This document shows positions 45,342-56,800 of a stretch of DNA of 64,000 nucleotides, in pieces. Source of the stretch: Ancistrus triradiatus (lineage: Eukaryota > Chordata > Actinopteri > Siluriformes > Loricariidae); assembly GCA_025084515.1 (NCBI GenBank), contig JAJAGP010000098.1, positions 207,432 through 271,431 of the forward strand, written 5' to 3'. The translations under genes were made by a program, and so were the position numbers. Under the pieces are notes generated by a model. The model searched no databases. It was not told where the DNA came from and saw only the letters and a program-made list of their open reading frames with translations. Each line of letters begins with the position of its first letter. Within the stretch, counting starts at the first letter, position 1.

Positions 45342-45915
45342 ACATGCACTTAATAATCCAATAACTGCATAGGATCTGATTAAGTCACTACTTCGATCAA
45401 CGAGTGTGCATGCTTGTAGTAATCATTTAATGGGAAACCTCCAGGATTACGTCACTCAGGCAATAATCGGATTTCTACTTTGCAACCAGCCAATATTCTC
45501 ACAGAAATATGGGACGTAAACTTCAAACTTTAATATTAAATTATTAAATCATTCATTTTCTCGTTTATACACTGTGTTTCAGAGTCTCCAGAAAGTGTTC
45601 GATACTGGAAGTTGCCAGATCCATTGAGAAAAAAATCATAAAGTCAATGGAAAAACATGCCAAATAATGCCAAGTCTTTAGAATACACGGACCTGGCAAC
45701 CGTGGTGGAAGGCTCGCGCACATGCGCAGACGGAAAACGCAGATTTTAATCAGGTAACTGATATAGATGCTATAAGAAATGCCATTACTGGAGTAAAATC
45801 CAGCTCTCTTTATTTCTTAATCTGATTTCTAGATTGCAGTATGCTGTTTACCTGACCACTTCAATAATCAGATAACTGCAGAAATCCAACTATGGTCGGA
45901 TTATTAAGTGCATGT
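45342..45915. mobile_element. Intact foldback element with perfect 18-bp ends
   Basis: ACATGCACTTAATAATCC (45342-45359) is matched by its exact reverse complement at 45898-45915. The arms remain loosely complementary further in (for example AGATAACTGCAGAAATCC). The interior has GGACCTGGCAACCGTGG but no transposase. It is a non-autonomous DNA element of unknown superfamily. Other copies: 11262-12575, 25172-25590 and a fragment at 49888-49985. Confidence 0.8.
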
Positions 45916-45919
45916 AAAC

Positions 45920-46640
45920 ACACTCAGTGATCCAAAGCACACGAGAAGACAGTACTTATTGTCATAATTTGCACATCAAAACGTAACATGAAGGAAGATT
46001 TTAAGAATACAGTCTATAATGAAATCCAGAACAGAACAGAGGAGTAGCATGCAGATTTTTCTTAGAATAGAAAATATTAGTTTATTGCTTGTTTTATTTA
46101 AAAACCCTGTCATTTCTATCAAGCAAAAAAAATCAGTGGTAGGAAGAAATAGCTATTATTTTTATCAGAGGTGTTTAATATGAAAATCGTGTGGGATAAA
46201 CATAGGAGAGCAATGCATGACTCATTCAGGCTTTTTTTTTTTTTTAAGAAGTGGTGATTCTACCTGAAACTGAACCCATATCGTGTGCAGGACAGTCGCT
46301 GACAGCTCCGTATGACAAACCTCGGCTGTTTCGCCTTCCATACTGAAAACAAAATGTGAAGCGATCAGGGACCATTTTGCTTTCACTGCACGATTCAAGC
46401 AGCCCAGAAAACGAACCACAAGCATTTTTGGGGCATTTAGAGGGGGCTGAGTTCATTTGACATGTTCACATATACAAAAGAAACCATGACTCAGCGGTCC
46501 GGGTCCACTTCTGACACTGAAACAGTCCAAGTGTGAAAGTGCTCTTAGTTGTATCATTTAACAGTATACAGTTACAGCTGCAGTGCAAAAGTTTAGGCAC
46601 ACTTGCTCAAATTTCAATATAAATCACCATGGGATAAGCT
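45920..46640. other. No feature recognised
   Basis: Unique-looking DNA with a T run at 46232-46246. Confidence 0.5.
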
Positions 46641-46830
46641 CCTCTTTCCACGTTTTAATCCCACTTATCTCAGTAAGGGTTGCCGGCAAGCATGTACCCT
46701 GAATGGGGCGCCGGTCCATCGCAGGGATATGTAGGGGTCGCTTTTGTAGCCTCATGTAGCCTCACATCCCACAGACAAAAGCTCAGTCATGCCTGCATTG
46801 GTGCCCAACTGGACCAGAAGGATTCAGATT
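46640..46830. mobile_element. Dispersed SINE-like repeat fragment (40455 family)
   Basis: TTTTAATCCCACTTATCTCAG, CTGAATGGGGCGCCGGTCCATC and GCAGGGATATGTAGGG match the 5' part of the family. Confidence 0.55.
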
Positions 46831-47635
46831 CGAACACCAGAACACTGTCTTATATTTGTCATACTTCTGTAAATTTCTGTTAGGGTCTCTGAGGTGATTG
46901 ACGTGTTAACTGTTCATTGTCATCTCATTCAGTTGTGTTTGTATTATCTGTCCACAAATGTGGTCAGAACTGAATATTTGGGTGGTTTCTCAAATCTCTA
47001 CGTACTGCAATTGAATCAGTGATCAAATGATAGTTAATGGCCTAAATGAAGAAAACACAGCTTTGGCAAATTTTGTTGCATTAAGAAAACAGTTTCAGAT
47101 GAGGCGTTAGTTTTTCTGAGCTGACCCGACTTGGTAACAGTGCTCAAGTCTCATCTCGGTCCCGGGGTAAGGTGGACCCGGAAACTGTAGTCGAGACCAG
47201 CCGGGTCCGATGTGTCTGTCTGAGGTAACGTAAAGTATAAATTGAACTTTGTTCTACTGTTATTGAATATCAACAATCCATTCAAAGAGAAAAAATCTGT
47301 CCTTTCTCTACGTGCCTAAATACAATCTGCACTCTGATTGGCTAAAAACAAGTTCCTGCTCGTCTCGTTCAGTATCCGATCTTGTATAATACAAAAAAAT
47401 CTCATCTCGGTCTCAGTCACTCCTGATCTTGTTCTTGACTCAGATTCAATGTGTCCTGATCTTGGTCCTGTCTCAGACTCAGCTCTACTGGTCTTGACTA
47501 CAACACTATCTAGGGATGCGCAAACTTTTGCACAAGACAAGCTTGCAGCTGTACAATACCTTATAGAGTGCATCCCAAATCGTGGTCTTAATTAAAGATC
47601 TCTATGTAGAGCCTCTACATAATCAGCTTCTTCAG
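46831..47635. other. No feature recognised
   Basis: A short region (47320-47580) gives matching-length open frames on both strands because of a CTCAGTC / GACTCAG pattern, not a gene. Confidence 0.45.
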
Positions 47636-47639
47636 AGCA

Positions 47640-47895
47640 GCCTACATCTGAGCTGGATAAAGGTTAAGGGTTAAGAGCCTTGCTTAATTAAGGGACCATC
47701 ACAAACAGCTTGGGAAATTTGAACTGACAACCTTCCAATTAGTAGTTTAGAGGCTTGATGAGGCATCTGTGGTGTTTGTTTGGCTCAGCGATGTAGGTGC
47801 TGGACTGTAAACCAGGACTGTGAAGGTTCAAGTCTCAGTTCTGCTGAGGTGCACTCTTAAGCTTTAAGGCTTTATCCTTTTCACACTGAGTCCGA
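47640..47895. mobile_element. Two degraded SINE fragments, opposite orientation
   Basis: 47640-47760 (reverse) contains GGTTAAGAGCCTTGC and TTGAACTGACAACCTTCC. 47778-47890 (forward) contains a box-B-like AGGTTCAAGTCTCAG after GGTGCTGGACTGTAAACC. Confidence 0.5.
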
Positions 47896-49020
47896 TTTTA
47901 AAGCAACAAATACATGGATGCCATTTTCAGGAAGCTCTAGTTTGTGTTTTTATGATCATGAGCAGATTATAATGGTCTTAGATAAATAATCAGATGCTTC
48001 CATCCAGTCCCTGTGAGCTTTATCACCATCAATCTCCAGCCTTTCAGTTTAATTCCACCAGATCTTTTCTTTAATATCCATGTTTTTAGAGGCAGCCTGT
48101 TGCTCGTCCTGTAAGCTCTTGATGAGCTGTTCTGCCCGGCGACAGAGCTGTGATTGGTCAGCCTGATTTTAACGCAGAAATCAAAACAGGCTCCGATTAA
48201 ACATTTTACCAGCGTCGCAGTCCGTCAGTTTCGGACTCGGTGTGAAGGACGGCCTTAACATACGTCTGTTCTTTTTCAAAACTTTTTCGTCCGTAGAAAT
48301 CGGACTCGGTGTGAAAAGGCCTTTAATTGTTTGGATCGTACCTTTGGTAGATCGTATCAGCTTTAGGCCGCTCTGGAGCTCAGTGTTATGCTATTCAGCA
48401 TTGTGCTCTTAGTGCAGATTGTGGACATGGAGGGTATAAAGTACAGTAAAAAAAAAAAAAAAAAGTTGGATGGCATCAAAGAGATTATGAATAAAGCAGC
48501 AAAACCACTTTTGAAAGGCTCGGCTTTTATATTCCTCTCCTATTAAAGTTAATCTATTCACTTCCATGTTCTGCTCCAAAAAAAAACACAACACAGAAGT
48601 CTTGCCTTTAAAGGTTGTTTTGGTCTTTCATTTTATCTCCCCAGATTAATCGTACCATCAGATCCAGTCGGCCTGACATTTTTCCCACCTTCATGTACCT
48701 ACAGTGCCATCGCACGTGCGAGCGTCGCGCTTCAGAGGTGAAAGTTCAGGTCACGCTCGTGACTCTCGACGGGCGAGATCGTCCCTGCGGTCGCGTTTGA
48801 GCCGCGCTTTCAAGTTAAGCTTTGAGGATTTGAAACGTTTACAAAGCAGCGTATGAGAGTTCTCATGCAACAGTTTAGCCGGGATTACGTAAGGTCGTGT
48901 AACTCGAGGAAAAACAAGGCGCTTAGCTTCAAAGTCGGTGATGTTTAGACCATGTCTCTGTGCTTTCTTGCATCTCCGAGCGTCCTGTCCGGTCCGTAAA
49001 TGCCGCTTCTGATCTGTTGC
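47896..49020. other. No gene recognised
   Basis: A-rich run at 48449-48464. 48700-48800 is CpG-rich without an identified feature. An AAAATCGGACTCGG-like sequence occurs near 48240 and 48298. Confidence 0.4.
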
Positions 49021-49021
49021 A

Positions 49022-49048
49022 CATCATCATCATCATCATCATCATCAT
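49022..49048. repeat. (CAT)n microsatellite
   Basis: Pure trinucleotide run. Confidence 0.95.
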
Positions 49049-49224
49049 GGCCTGGTTTGCTGTGAGACTGAGAAGTGGGATTTTAAAAGTAGCCTGTATC
49101 CTTATTACGCGCATTTAGCGCTCCTGTGGTCTTTAGTAAGGCCTTCGACTTGGTTATAACATGATAATAAGGTTCAAATACATCCAGTCTGTTACAGGGT
49201 AAGCAGGTTGGAAGGATTGGACTG

Positions 49225-49297
49225 AAGACCAGTCCAGGATCACGGAGTGACAAATCAACAAATCCAATGGTGGCTCAATACTTTTGCACAGTACTGT
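49225..49297. mobile_element. Foldback element right end
   Basis: ATGGTGGCTCAATACTTTTGCACAGTACT is the right terminus. The preceding GGATCACGGAGTGACAAATC is the transposase WSDES block remnant. Confidence 0.6.
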
Positions 49298-49369
49298 ACA
49301 CAGAAAGTTAATAAGGCATGCCTCACAAGTTTGTTTTGGTACTGAAATCAGAGATCTAGTTCAGAGTTA

Positions 49370-49885
49370 GATATAAGTCTAAGGGTCTGGAAAAGGCATT
49401 GCATCAGTTATTGTCAATGGGAAGTCCCTACACTGATAGAAAGACAAACTTTTTTGTGTGTGTGACTAGCCTGTATGCAGGGAGTGTGTGTGTGTATAGA
49501 CACAGGTGGGCCAGGCCTCTGAGCTCCACGACACAGACAATAAGCTCAGACTTGCTAACACGCAACGGAGCTTAGTGTGCGTTTTATGTGCGCGTTCGTG
49601 TGTGTGTGTGATGTGCGGGCGTCAAGTTTATGTATCATCGTGAGGACCACATATTCCCAGAAGGACAGAAAGAACCACTATTTTTAGCTTATGGGGACGT
49701 TTTGTTGGTCCCCACGTTGATTAGTAATATTAAAACAGTCATATCGTGTCCGTGGAAAGTCCCCACGATGATAGAAAGACCCATTTGTGTGTGTGTGAGC
49801 ATTCAGAGCAGTACAGAACACAAGAGCTCTCTGATTAAAACATGCCATGTCTTGATCGTTTGTTAATGCGAGGGAGACTCAGCGA
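49370..49885. repeat. Dispersed repeat: 'GGGGACGTTTTGTTGGTCCCCA', two fragments
   Basis: 49370-49480 and 49625-49800 both carry the AAGTCCC(C/T)AC-TGATAGAAAGAC end with a TG-rich run. The second also has GTGAGGACCACAT and GGGGACGTTTTGTTGGTCCCC. Confidence 0.6.
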
Positions 49886-49887
49886 GT

Positions 49888-49985
49888 TTACATGTACACT
49901 AGTAATCCGGTCATTATGGGATTTATGCAGATATCTTTGACTATTCATGGCCTCGTGTAAACAGCATGCTACAATGTCAGAAACA
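49888..49985. mobile_element. Foldback element fragment ('AATAATCCG' family)
   Basis: TTTACATGTACACTAGTAATCCGG followed by ATTTATGCAGATATCTTTGACTATTCATGGCC is a degraded arm of the 45342 element. Confidence 0.55.
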
Positions 49986-50189
49986 GGACCGTTAGCGGAT
50001 TTTCGGGCTGCTTTCCGATCCGCCTACAGGGACACCCAGTCAGCTCCAGAGTGAGATCTTGGCACGCTTCTTGAATGTCTGTGGTTAATTTGCGTAATCT
50101 TTACCTGAGCGGTTAGGAACTCTTTAGCGCTCATCCATGACTTCCTATGTGACTGGGTTCATCTCAGTATGAGGACTGTAACACAGGGT

Positions 50190-51885
50190 TAAGGAATAAC
50201 ACAAACTAAAAGTGCTAATAGCTAACAAAGTGACTAAGAACTAACAGGAATTTACGTGCTAACATAGTTCTAAAGCCTAACATGAGCTAAAGGCTAACAA
50301 GTGGCTAAAATGCTAACAAGGGACTAAAGCATAAATACTAAAACAGTGCTAAGGAGCTACATTTTAACAAAAGCACTAAGGAAAAAGAAAAGCTAAAACC
50401 AACACAGATCTAAGTGTTAAACAGTTAAACAGGTACTAACAGCTAACAAAGTGATAAGAGCTATGTGCTAACAAAGTACTAAAGCCAAACAAGTGGCTAA
50501 GAACTAACAGAATTGTACGTGCTGACATGAGCTAAATCCCAACAAGTGGATAAATAATACAGTACACAAGCTGAAAGCCAACAAAGAGCCAAGTGTTAAC
50601 AATGGGTAAAAGCTAACAAAATAATAAGATCTATCAGGGAGCTATGGGCTAACAAATCACTGAGGAATAACATATGCTAAAAGCCAACAACGAGCTAAGT
50701 GTTAAACAAGGAGCTAACAGCTAACAAAGTGCCAAAGGCAAACAAGTGGCTAAGAACTAACAAGAATATACGTGCTAACATAGTGCTAAAGCATAACATG
50801 AGCTAAAGGTCAACAAGTTTTCTAAATGCTAATATAGTACACAAGCTAAAGTTAACAAGGTGCTAAAAGCTTACAAAGTGCTAAGAGTTAACAGACTGCT
50901 AAGGGCTAACAGGGAGCTGCGGTCTGGCAAAGTGCTAAGGAACTTGAGCTAAAGGCCAACAAAGAGCTTAGGGGTACCGAGGAGCTAAGGAATAACACAA
51001 GCTAAAATCCAACATAGAGCTAAGTGTTAACAAGGAGCTGAAAGCTAACAAAGTGTTAAGGGCTAACAGGGAACTAGGGTTTAACATAAACTAAAGGCAA
51101 ACAAGTGGCTAAGAACTAACAGAAAGCCAACATGAGCTAAAGGCCAACAGGTGGGTAAATGCTAATATAGTTACACAACCTAGAAGCCAACAAAGAGCCA
51201 AGTGCTAACAAGGGACTAAAAGATAACAAAGTGCTATGAGTGAAAAGGGAGCTGCGGTCTAGCTAAGGAACATGAGCTAAAGGCCAAAAAAGCGGCTTAA
51301 GGCTAACAAAGTGCTAAGGAATTACACAATCCAAAAGCCAACATAGAGCTAAGTGTTAAACAAGGAACTAAAAGCTAACAAAATGCTAAAGGCAAACAAG
51401 TGCTAACATAGTGCTAAGGCCTAACACGAGCTAAAGGCCAACAAGTGGATAAATGCTAATATAGTACACAAGCTAAAAGCCAACAAAGAGCCAAGTGTTA
51501 ATGGGGCTAAAAGCTAACAAAGTGCTATGAGTTAACAGGGAGCTGCGGTCTAGCAAAGTGCTAAGGAACATAAGCTAAAGGCCAGCAAAGAGCTAAAGAC
51601 TAATATAGTACACAAGCTAAAGTTAACAAGGGGCTAAAGTGCTAAGGGATAACACAAGCCAGAAGCCAACATAGAGCTAAGTGTTAAACAAGGAGCTAAC
51701 AAACGAGTGCTAACATAGGGCTAAGGCCTCTCATGAGCTAAAGGCCAATGAAACCAGCAAAGAATTAAGTGTTAACAAGGGCCTAAAGGCTAACAAAGTG
51801 CAAGGAGCTAACAGGGAGCTGCAGTAAGGCGAAGTGCTAAGGAACATGAGCTAAAGGCTAACAAAGTGCTAAGAGTGCATACACA
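50190..51885. repeat. Degenerate GCTAA tandem field with ~275-335 bp higher-order units
   Basis: Built of short words (GCTAACAAAGTGCTAAG, GAGCTAAAGGCCAACAA, AAGTGTTAACAAGGAGCTA). Above the word level, the marker GGGAGCTGC recurs at about 50911, 51246, 51537 and 51813 (spacing 335, 291, 276), and the TATAGTACACAAGCTA-type marker at 50561, 50836, 51169, 51463 and 51607. A compound unit was therefore duplicated after the short words had diverged. Confidence 0.9.
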
Positions 51886-52029
51886 GAGAGGCTCCTAAAT
51901 GACAGACCTTACTGAAACCATGGAGTCAAGCCCCCTAAATAAACTAATAAGGGGTTTCACTCGGCCTTCTTACAGAGCGTGAAACAGAAAGTCTTCAAAC
52001 CTGACTGACACATTTTCACACCTGCTAAC
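51886..52029. other. Unique spacer between the array and the candidate element
   Basis: No repeat or gene recognised. Confidence 0.5.
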
Positions 52030-52360
52030 ACCGGGTTTAACGAGCATTTAATCTCCCGTGATGTTCCCCACACGCACCCGGCCTCCGTCGGTAGGCATCG
52101 CCGCGTCGCCGGGTGCCAAGAGCTTCGCTGATTTTAATCTCTCGGGTTCATGCAGCAAAAACATAAATACGGCTTCTTGGCTTCTCTCCTTTTTTATGGG
52201 GGATTTTCTTTTAATAATTTGTGTAAATCCGTCTGAAATCTCACATTCACAGTTAATTAAAAGCAGCTTTGAAGATGAACCGCCTGTCTGCCCATTAATA
52301 GCTCTCATCATTGTGCTGAAGAGGATGTTTACAACAAAGCGCCGTTTTAAGTGCTAAATC
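52030..52360. promoter_or_regulatory. Candidate conserved noncoding element, about 8 kb past fzd10
   Basis: Non-repetitive, compositionally even segment between two minisatellite fields. It contains many homeodomain-type and SOX-type cores (TTTTAATAATTTGTG, CACAGTTAATTAAAAGCAGC, CCCATTAATAGC) and kept CpGs at 52080-52120. Open frames of 87-99 codons on both strands fit constraint on DNA rather than protein. This is the strongest enhancer candidate in the window, though conservation is untested. Confidence 0.4.
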
Positions 52361-53326
52361 CTATTTTGCTTAGTTGTAAATTAGGGACGCCCTGATCCAA
52401 TTTTAATTGTAGTATGATACTAATTTTAGAGTCCGGAGCGTCATCAGTCGGTACTTTTCATTTAGCCATTGTTGCATGGTCATACTTCATATGAATACAC
52501 AGAAACCTCCACCTCTGATTAGACCACTTGGGCTGCTTTTTGACCAAAACATCAGATTGAATATGACATTCCCACCTGTAATTACACATCTTTTCAAAAA
52601 TCAGTTTATTATTCCATATATGCAGGTGTAAACAGCAGAAATCACATTCAATTTAACAGACAAATCACACTGCACTAAAATTTCAGTGAGTTTTCAAATA
52701 ATTGTCTAATAATGTGACTGGTAATGTGGCACAGTTTCATTCATGAGAGCGTTATAAATAGAATTCAATTCAACATTTTACCTGTGATTAATCCGCAGGT
52801 ATGATCCAAGCAAGCTGTTTCTTACTTTTAATAAGTACTATATAAATATAAATAACAGGCCAGTCAGACATATTACGATACTGACCAGGGGAGACCAAAC
52901 TTTTACTTTTAGGTAACTATTGCACTGTAGATATGAACTGCTAACAGTCATAAGAATCTTATACGTACTGATTTAGTTATAGTGTGTGTGACTCACAGCG
53001 GCTTCATGCTAAAGCTCTTGTTAAAACATGTTACTTGTTAGCTGCGTTAGCCTCACACTGAGAAAATGTCACCAATGCTGTGGAAAATCTAAACAATCGC
53101 CTCTCAAATGTAGTTAACATATCACATATGCCTAACCCTAAATTGGTCTATTTATTTTTACAACAACTGCCTAACAAATTCTAAGCACACTGGCTGCGCT
53201 TCATTGCTATCATGTGCTGTTGCTACTTAACATTAGCCTGCTAAACGTTTAGCTGAATTCCAGCCGAGTCATTAAAGGATTAGGGTTTGTTTTGAACATT
53301 TAGAGCTCACTTTAGATGTCAAGGGC

Positions 53327-53327
<1 letters not shown>
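52361..53327. other. No feature recognised
   Basis: AT-rich unique-looking DNA. Confidence 0.5.

Positions 53328-53389
<62 letters not shown>
53328..53389. repeat. (TG)n microsatellite
   Basis: Pure run of about 62 bases, followed by the 'GTGAGGACCAAATGTG' dispersed repeat (53395-53525). Confidence 0.97.
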
Positions 53390-53391
<2 letters not shown>

Positions 53392-53527
53392 GGGGCAAGT
53401 TTATATGTCATTGTGAGGACCAAATGTGAGGGACCTGAGCCTGAGGTTAAGGTTAGGGGTAGGTGCAGAATAAATTAGCTATAGTTATATTATGTTAATG
53501 CAAATTTCCCATAAAAATGACAGAAAG

Positions 53528-53550
53528 TGTGTGTGTGTGTGTGTGTGTGT
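53528..53550. repeat. (GT)n microsatellite
   Basis: Pure GT run ending the dispersed repeat. Confidence 0.95.
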
Positions 53551-53670
53551 GGAACAGGTCTGATCACACCGGCACTGCAGAATGAAATATGTGTTAAGCG
53601 CTTTGCCCGAGGATGTTTCAAGTCTCTGCAATGCTGCAAAGCTTTAGCGCTCAGATCAGAGGCCGAGTCA

Positions 53671-53671
<1 letters not shown>

Positions 53672-53724
<53 letters not shown>
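53672..53724. repeat. (CA)n microsatellite
   Basis: Pure CA run in inverted orientation to the TG runs at 53328 and 53528. Confidence 0.97.
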
Positions 53725-53727
<3 letters not shown>

Positions 53728-53794
53728 GTTTAAGGCCACCTGGTCTCTTCTAGCACTGTGTGTGCCTGAGTGACTGTAAATATTACTAATGCAT

Positions 53795-54880
53795 TTTACT
53801 GGGTCGAGACCTCATACAACTCCTGAGTAATTACTGGGTTGAGACCTCATAAAACTAGTGAGTCATTGCTGATTCAATATCTCAAACAACTCCCGTGTAA
53901 TTCCTTGATTGAGACCTCGTACCACTCCTGAGATTTTTTGCATTAAGATCTCATACAGCTCATACAGTTGTTACTGGGCTAAGATCTCTTACAACTGGGT
54001 CGAGATCTTTTATGACTCCCCGATGTTACTGGGCTTAGATCTCATACATCTCCCAGTTGTTACTGGGTCAAGATCTCTAACTACTCCTGACCTTGTGTGA
54101 CTCCCAGTTGTTACTATTTTGAGATCTCATAAAACTCTTGATTGTTACTAGGTCGAGATCGCATACTACTCCTGAGTATTTCTTGGATTAATATCTTATA
54201 CAACTCCCAGTTGTTACTGGGTCGAGACCTCATACGACTAACAGTTGTTGCTGGGTCGAAATCTCTTATAACACCCGGTTGCTACTGGGTCGAGACCTCA
54301 CACAACTCCCAGTTGTTCATGGGATGAGATCTTGTACAACTTCTTGATGTTATTGGGTTGAAATCTCATACAACTCCTGGTTGTTCCTGGGTTGAGACCT
54401 CTTACCACTCCCATTTGTTACAGGGTCGAAATCTCATATGTCTCCCAGTTGTTATTGGGTCAAGACCTCATGCAGCTTCTGGCTGGTACCAGGTCGAGAT
54501 CTCTCACAAACTCCCTGGTTCTTACTGGGTCGAATTCTCATACATCCTACAGTTATTACTGGGTCAAGACCTCTTACGAATCCTGATTGTTTATGGGTCT
54601 AGATCTCAACAACAAACTCCTGAGTATTTCTTGGATGAAAGGCCCTAATACAACTTCCAGTTTGTTACTGGGTCAATATCCTCAGGTTGTGGCCAGGTTG
54701 AGACCTTATCCATCTCCTTGGTTGTTACTAGGTTCTCGTTGGCTGAGATCTCATACAAGTTCCTGAGCTAAGTTCTGGGGTCAAGACTTAATACAGTACC
54801 TGGGGGAATCCTGAGTCCAGCCCTTATACAGTTCCCAGGGTAAGGCCTTGATTGAGATCTCATACGGTTTGTGAGTAATC
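53795..54880. repeat. 34-35 bp tandem repeat array (minisatellite)
   Basis: About thirty diverged units of CAGTTGTTACTGGGTCGAGA + TCTCATACAACTCC. Adjacent GGGT(C/T)GAGAC blocks start at 53801 and 53836 (35 bp). A conserved GAGATCTCA core contains a BglII-type palindrome. Units decay toward the 3' edge. The unit length is not a multiple of three in most copies, so the open frames are incidental. Confidence 0.93.
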
Positions 54881-54889
54881 ACCGTCTCT

Positions 54890-55075
54890 TTCATGTCTTT
54901 CAGAAGCTGGTTCATTACTGTTTAAGATTGTTTTAATGACCTCTAGGGATTGGGGGATTTAATCCAATACACCATCAGCACAGTGAAGAGTCAGTGCGAG
55001 TAAAACTCTGAACTAATAAGCAGTCTTACGCAAGAGCTTGTGCACCCCGATCAATCAAGTAGATTATTATATGTT
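54890..55075. other. No feature recognised
   Basis: Unique-looking spacer. Confidence 0.5.
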
Positions 55076-55315
55076 TGCAGACCACCATAAAATACAAATG
55101 AGAACTCTTCTGACTGGATTTCTACCAGATGTTGGAACATGACTGTGAGGTTGGGGGCTGATGTTGATCAATAAGACCTTGCTAAGTGTTGGTATTCCAA
55201 TTCATCTCAGAGGTACGTGATGGATTTTGGTTCATGTTATGAACAGTTAGTAGTGATTATATTGGAAAAAACAGAGATTAGGGATTATAAGGGGTGTCTC
55301 CATACTTTTGGCCAT
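55076..55315 (-). mobile_element. Internally deleted Tc1-like copy (MITE-like)
   Basis: ACTGGATTTCTACCAGATGTTGG and GTTGGTATTCCAATTCATCTCA match the antisense C-terminal region of the 24986/27700 transposase family. The right end GGTGTCTCCATACTTTTGGCCATATA is the typical terminus. Confidence 0.6.
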
Positions 55316-55447
55316 ATAACATAACTCCAGTGTTTCACCTCAGCAAGACTAAACAGTGTCTCTAATGATGATGGGGTGAGGGCTTTTGAAGTGATTTATG
55401 ATCCAAGAATTTTGATTTGGCATGTAAGAGATGAGTGAAGTACAGTA

Positions 55448-55448
<1 letters not shown>

Positions 55449-55486
<38 letters not shown>

Positions 55487-55684
55487 TCAGAACATCCAGA
55501 GAAAACTCGACAACAAATGATGACAGTTGGGACAGAGTGGATACCAGCGTGGTGTGTGTGTGTGTGTGTGTGGTGTGTTTAAATATCATATTGACTGTCT
55601 TCACCTCACTGATCTTCAAAGTCGCATGTGTGCCAAACCTCCCACAAGCTGCTCATGCTTTACATGTTGTTTCACTCCAACACA

Positions 55685-55753
<69 letters not shown>
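55449..55753. repeat. Cluster of (CA)n, (GT)n, (CA)n microsatellites
   Basis: CA at 55449-55484, GT at 55552-55572 and CA at 55686-55753. The alternating orientation allows hairpins. Confidence 0.95.
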
Positions 55754-55755
<2 letters not shown>

Positions 55756-56800
55756 CACACACGAGCCTGAGATTTTGTATTCTCTGTACAGTCTTCTGTA
55801 CCACCGGAAAACAGCCAGGTCTTGCCAGCTTACCAAACCGGTGACATCACTAGGAAGACAACGACCACAGCAACTGAAGGTGTTTGGACCACCAGGTTAC
55901 AAGAAGAACCATTTGATTGTTTTGTAAAAAAAAATTCGTAGTGCTTCCAAACCATAATGTGATTGCACCAGTTGGGTCCAATATAACCAAAGGTTTCCAT
56001 TAGTTCAACCTGGGCCCTCACGACCAGCAGGGTTTGTCTGGTCACTGATAGCTCTGGTGCTGGCTCCTCACACATAGTAATAAATCACAGAATCCCATTT
56101 CAGATTGTGTTGAAACTTGAGGTGCCCCTCAGCATGACGTGTGGCTCCATTCCCTTTCAGCTGCTTCTCTCTGTCAGCGTAAACATCTCTGCTATCGACG
56201 CCGGCATCTTTCACCTTCCATTGTTCAGCACCTGTGTGTGTATCAAGTCATGGTTTTGGGAAGCGTGAGTGACTCAGTGGTGTGTTATAGAGGCGCTCTT
56301 GCGGTGCGTTTCTGCAGATGGAGGATAAAGTTAATCATTCCCGTGTGACAGTCTGGAGGAAACATGAGGGCAGAGCGACACCGATCCCACGCAGGTTGGT
56401 GAGATAACCAGATTATCCGCATATGTGCACTTTCTGACACAGAAACTTAATCTATCCTGGGGGTGGGAGCCATAGTGGAAGGTCCACCTGCATTATCGCT
56501 CAGTATGAGGGACGTAATTGATGGCGAGAGAGCGTGTGGGTTCACGTGGTTCCATTAGGCACCTTCGCTTGGGTTGTCCCTCTTTGTGAGCAATTTAACT
56601 GTAACGACACACCGCAGGACCAGACCCCCCATTATGCGACAGGACCCTGGAATTCGGGAGTCTCCAGGATAGGCACAAACTTAGGACGGAACTGGAAGGC
56701 ATGGATTACTGGCATGGATTACACCTCAAAAACCGCCACAGGGCATTACTGCCCCAAATGCAAGGGGCATCAGACAAGGTCTTAATACATCCCTGAAAAC
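55754..56800. other. No gene recognised
   Basis: Unique-looking DNA. 56530-56800 may be the degraded upstream extension of the LINE fragment that follows. Confidence 0.35.
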
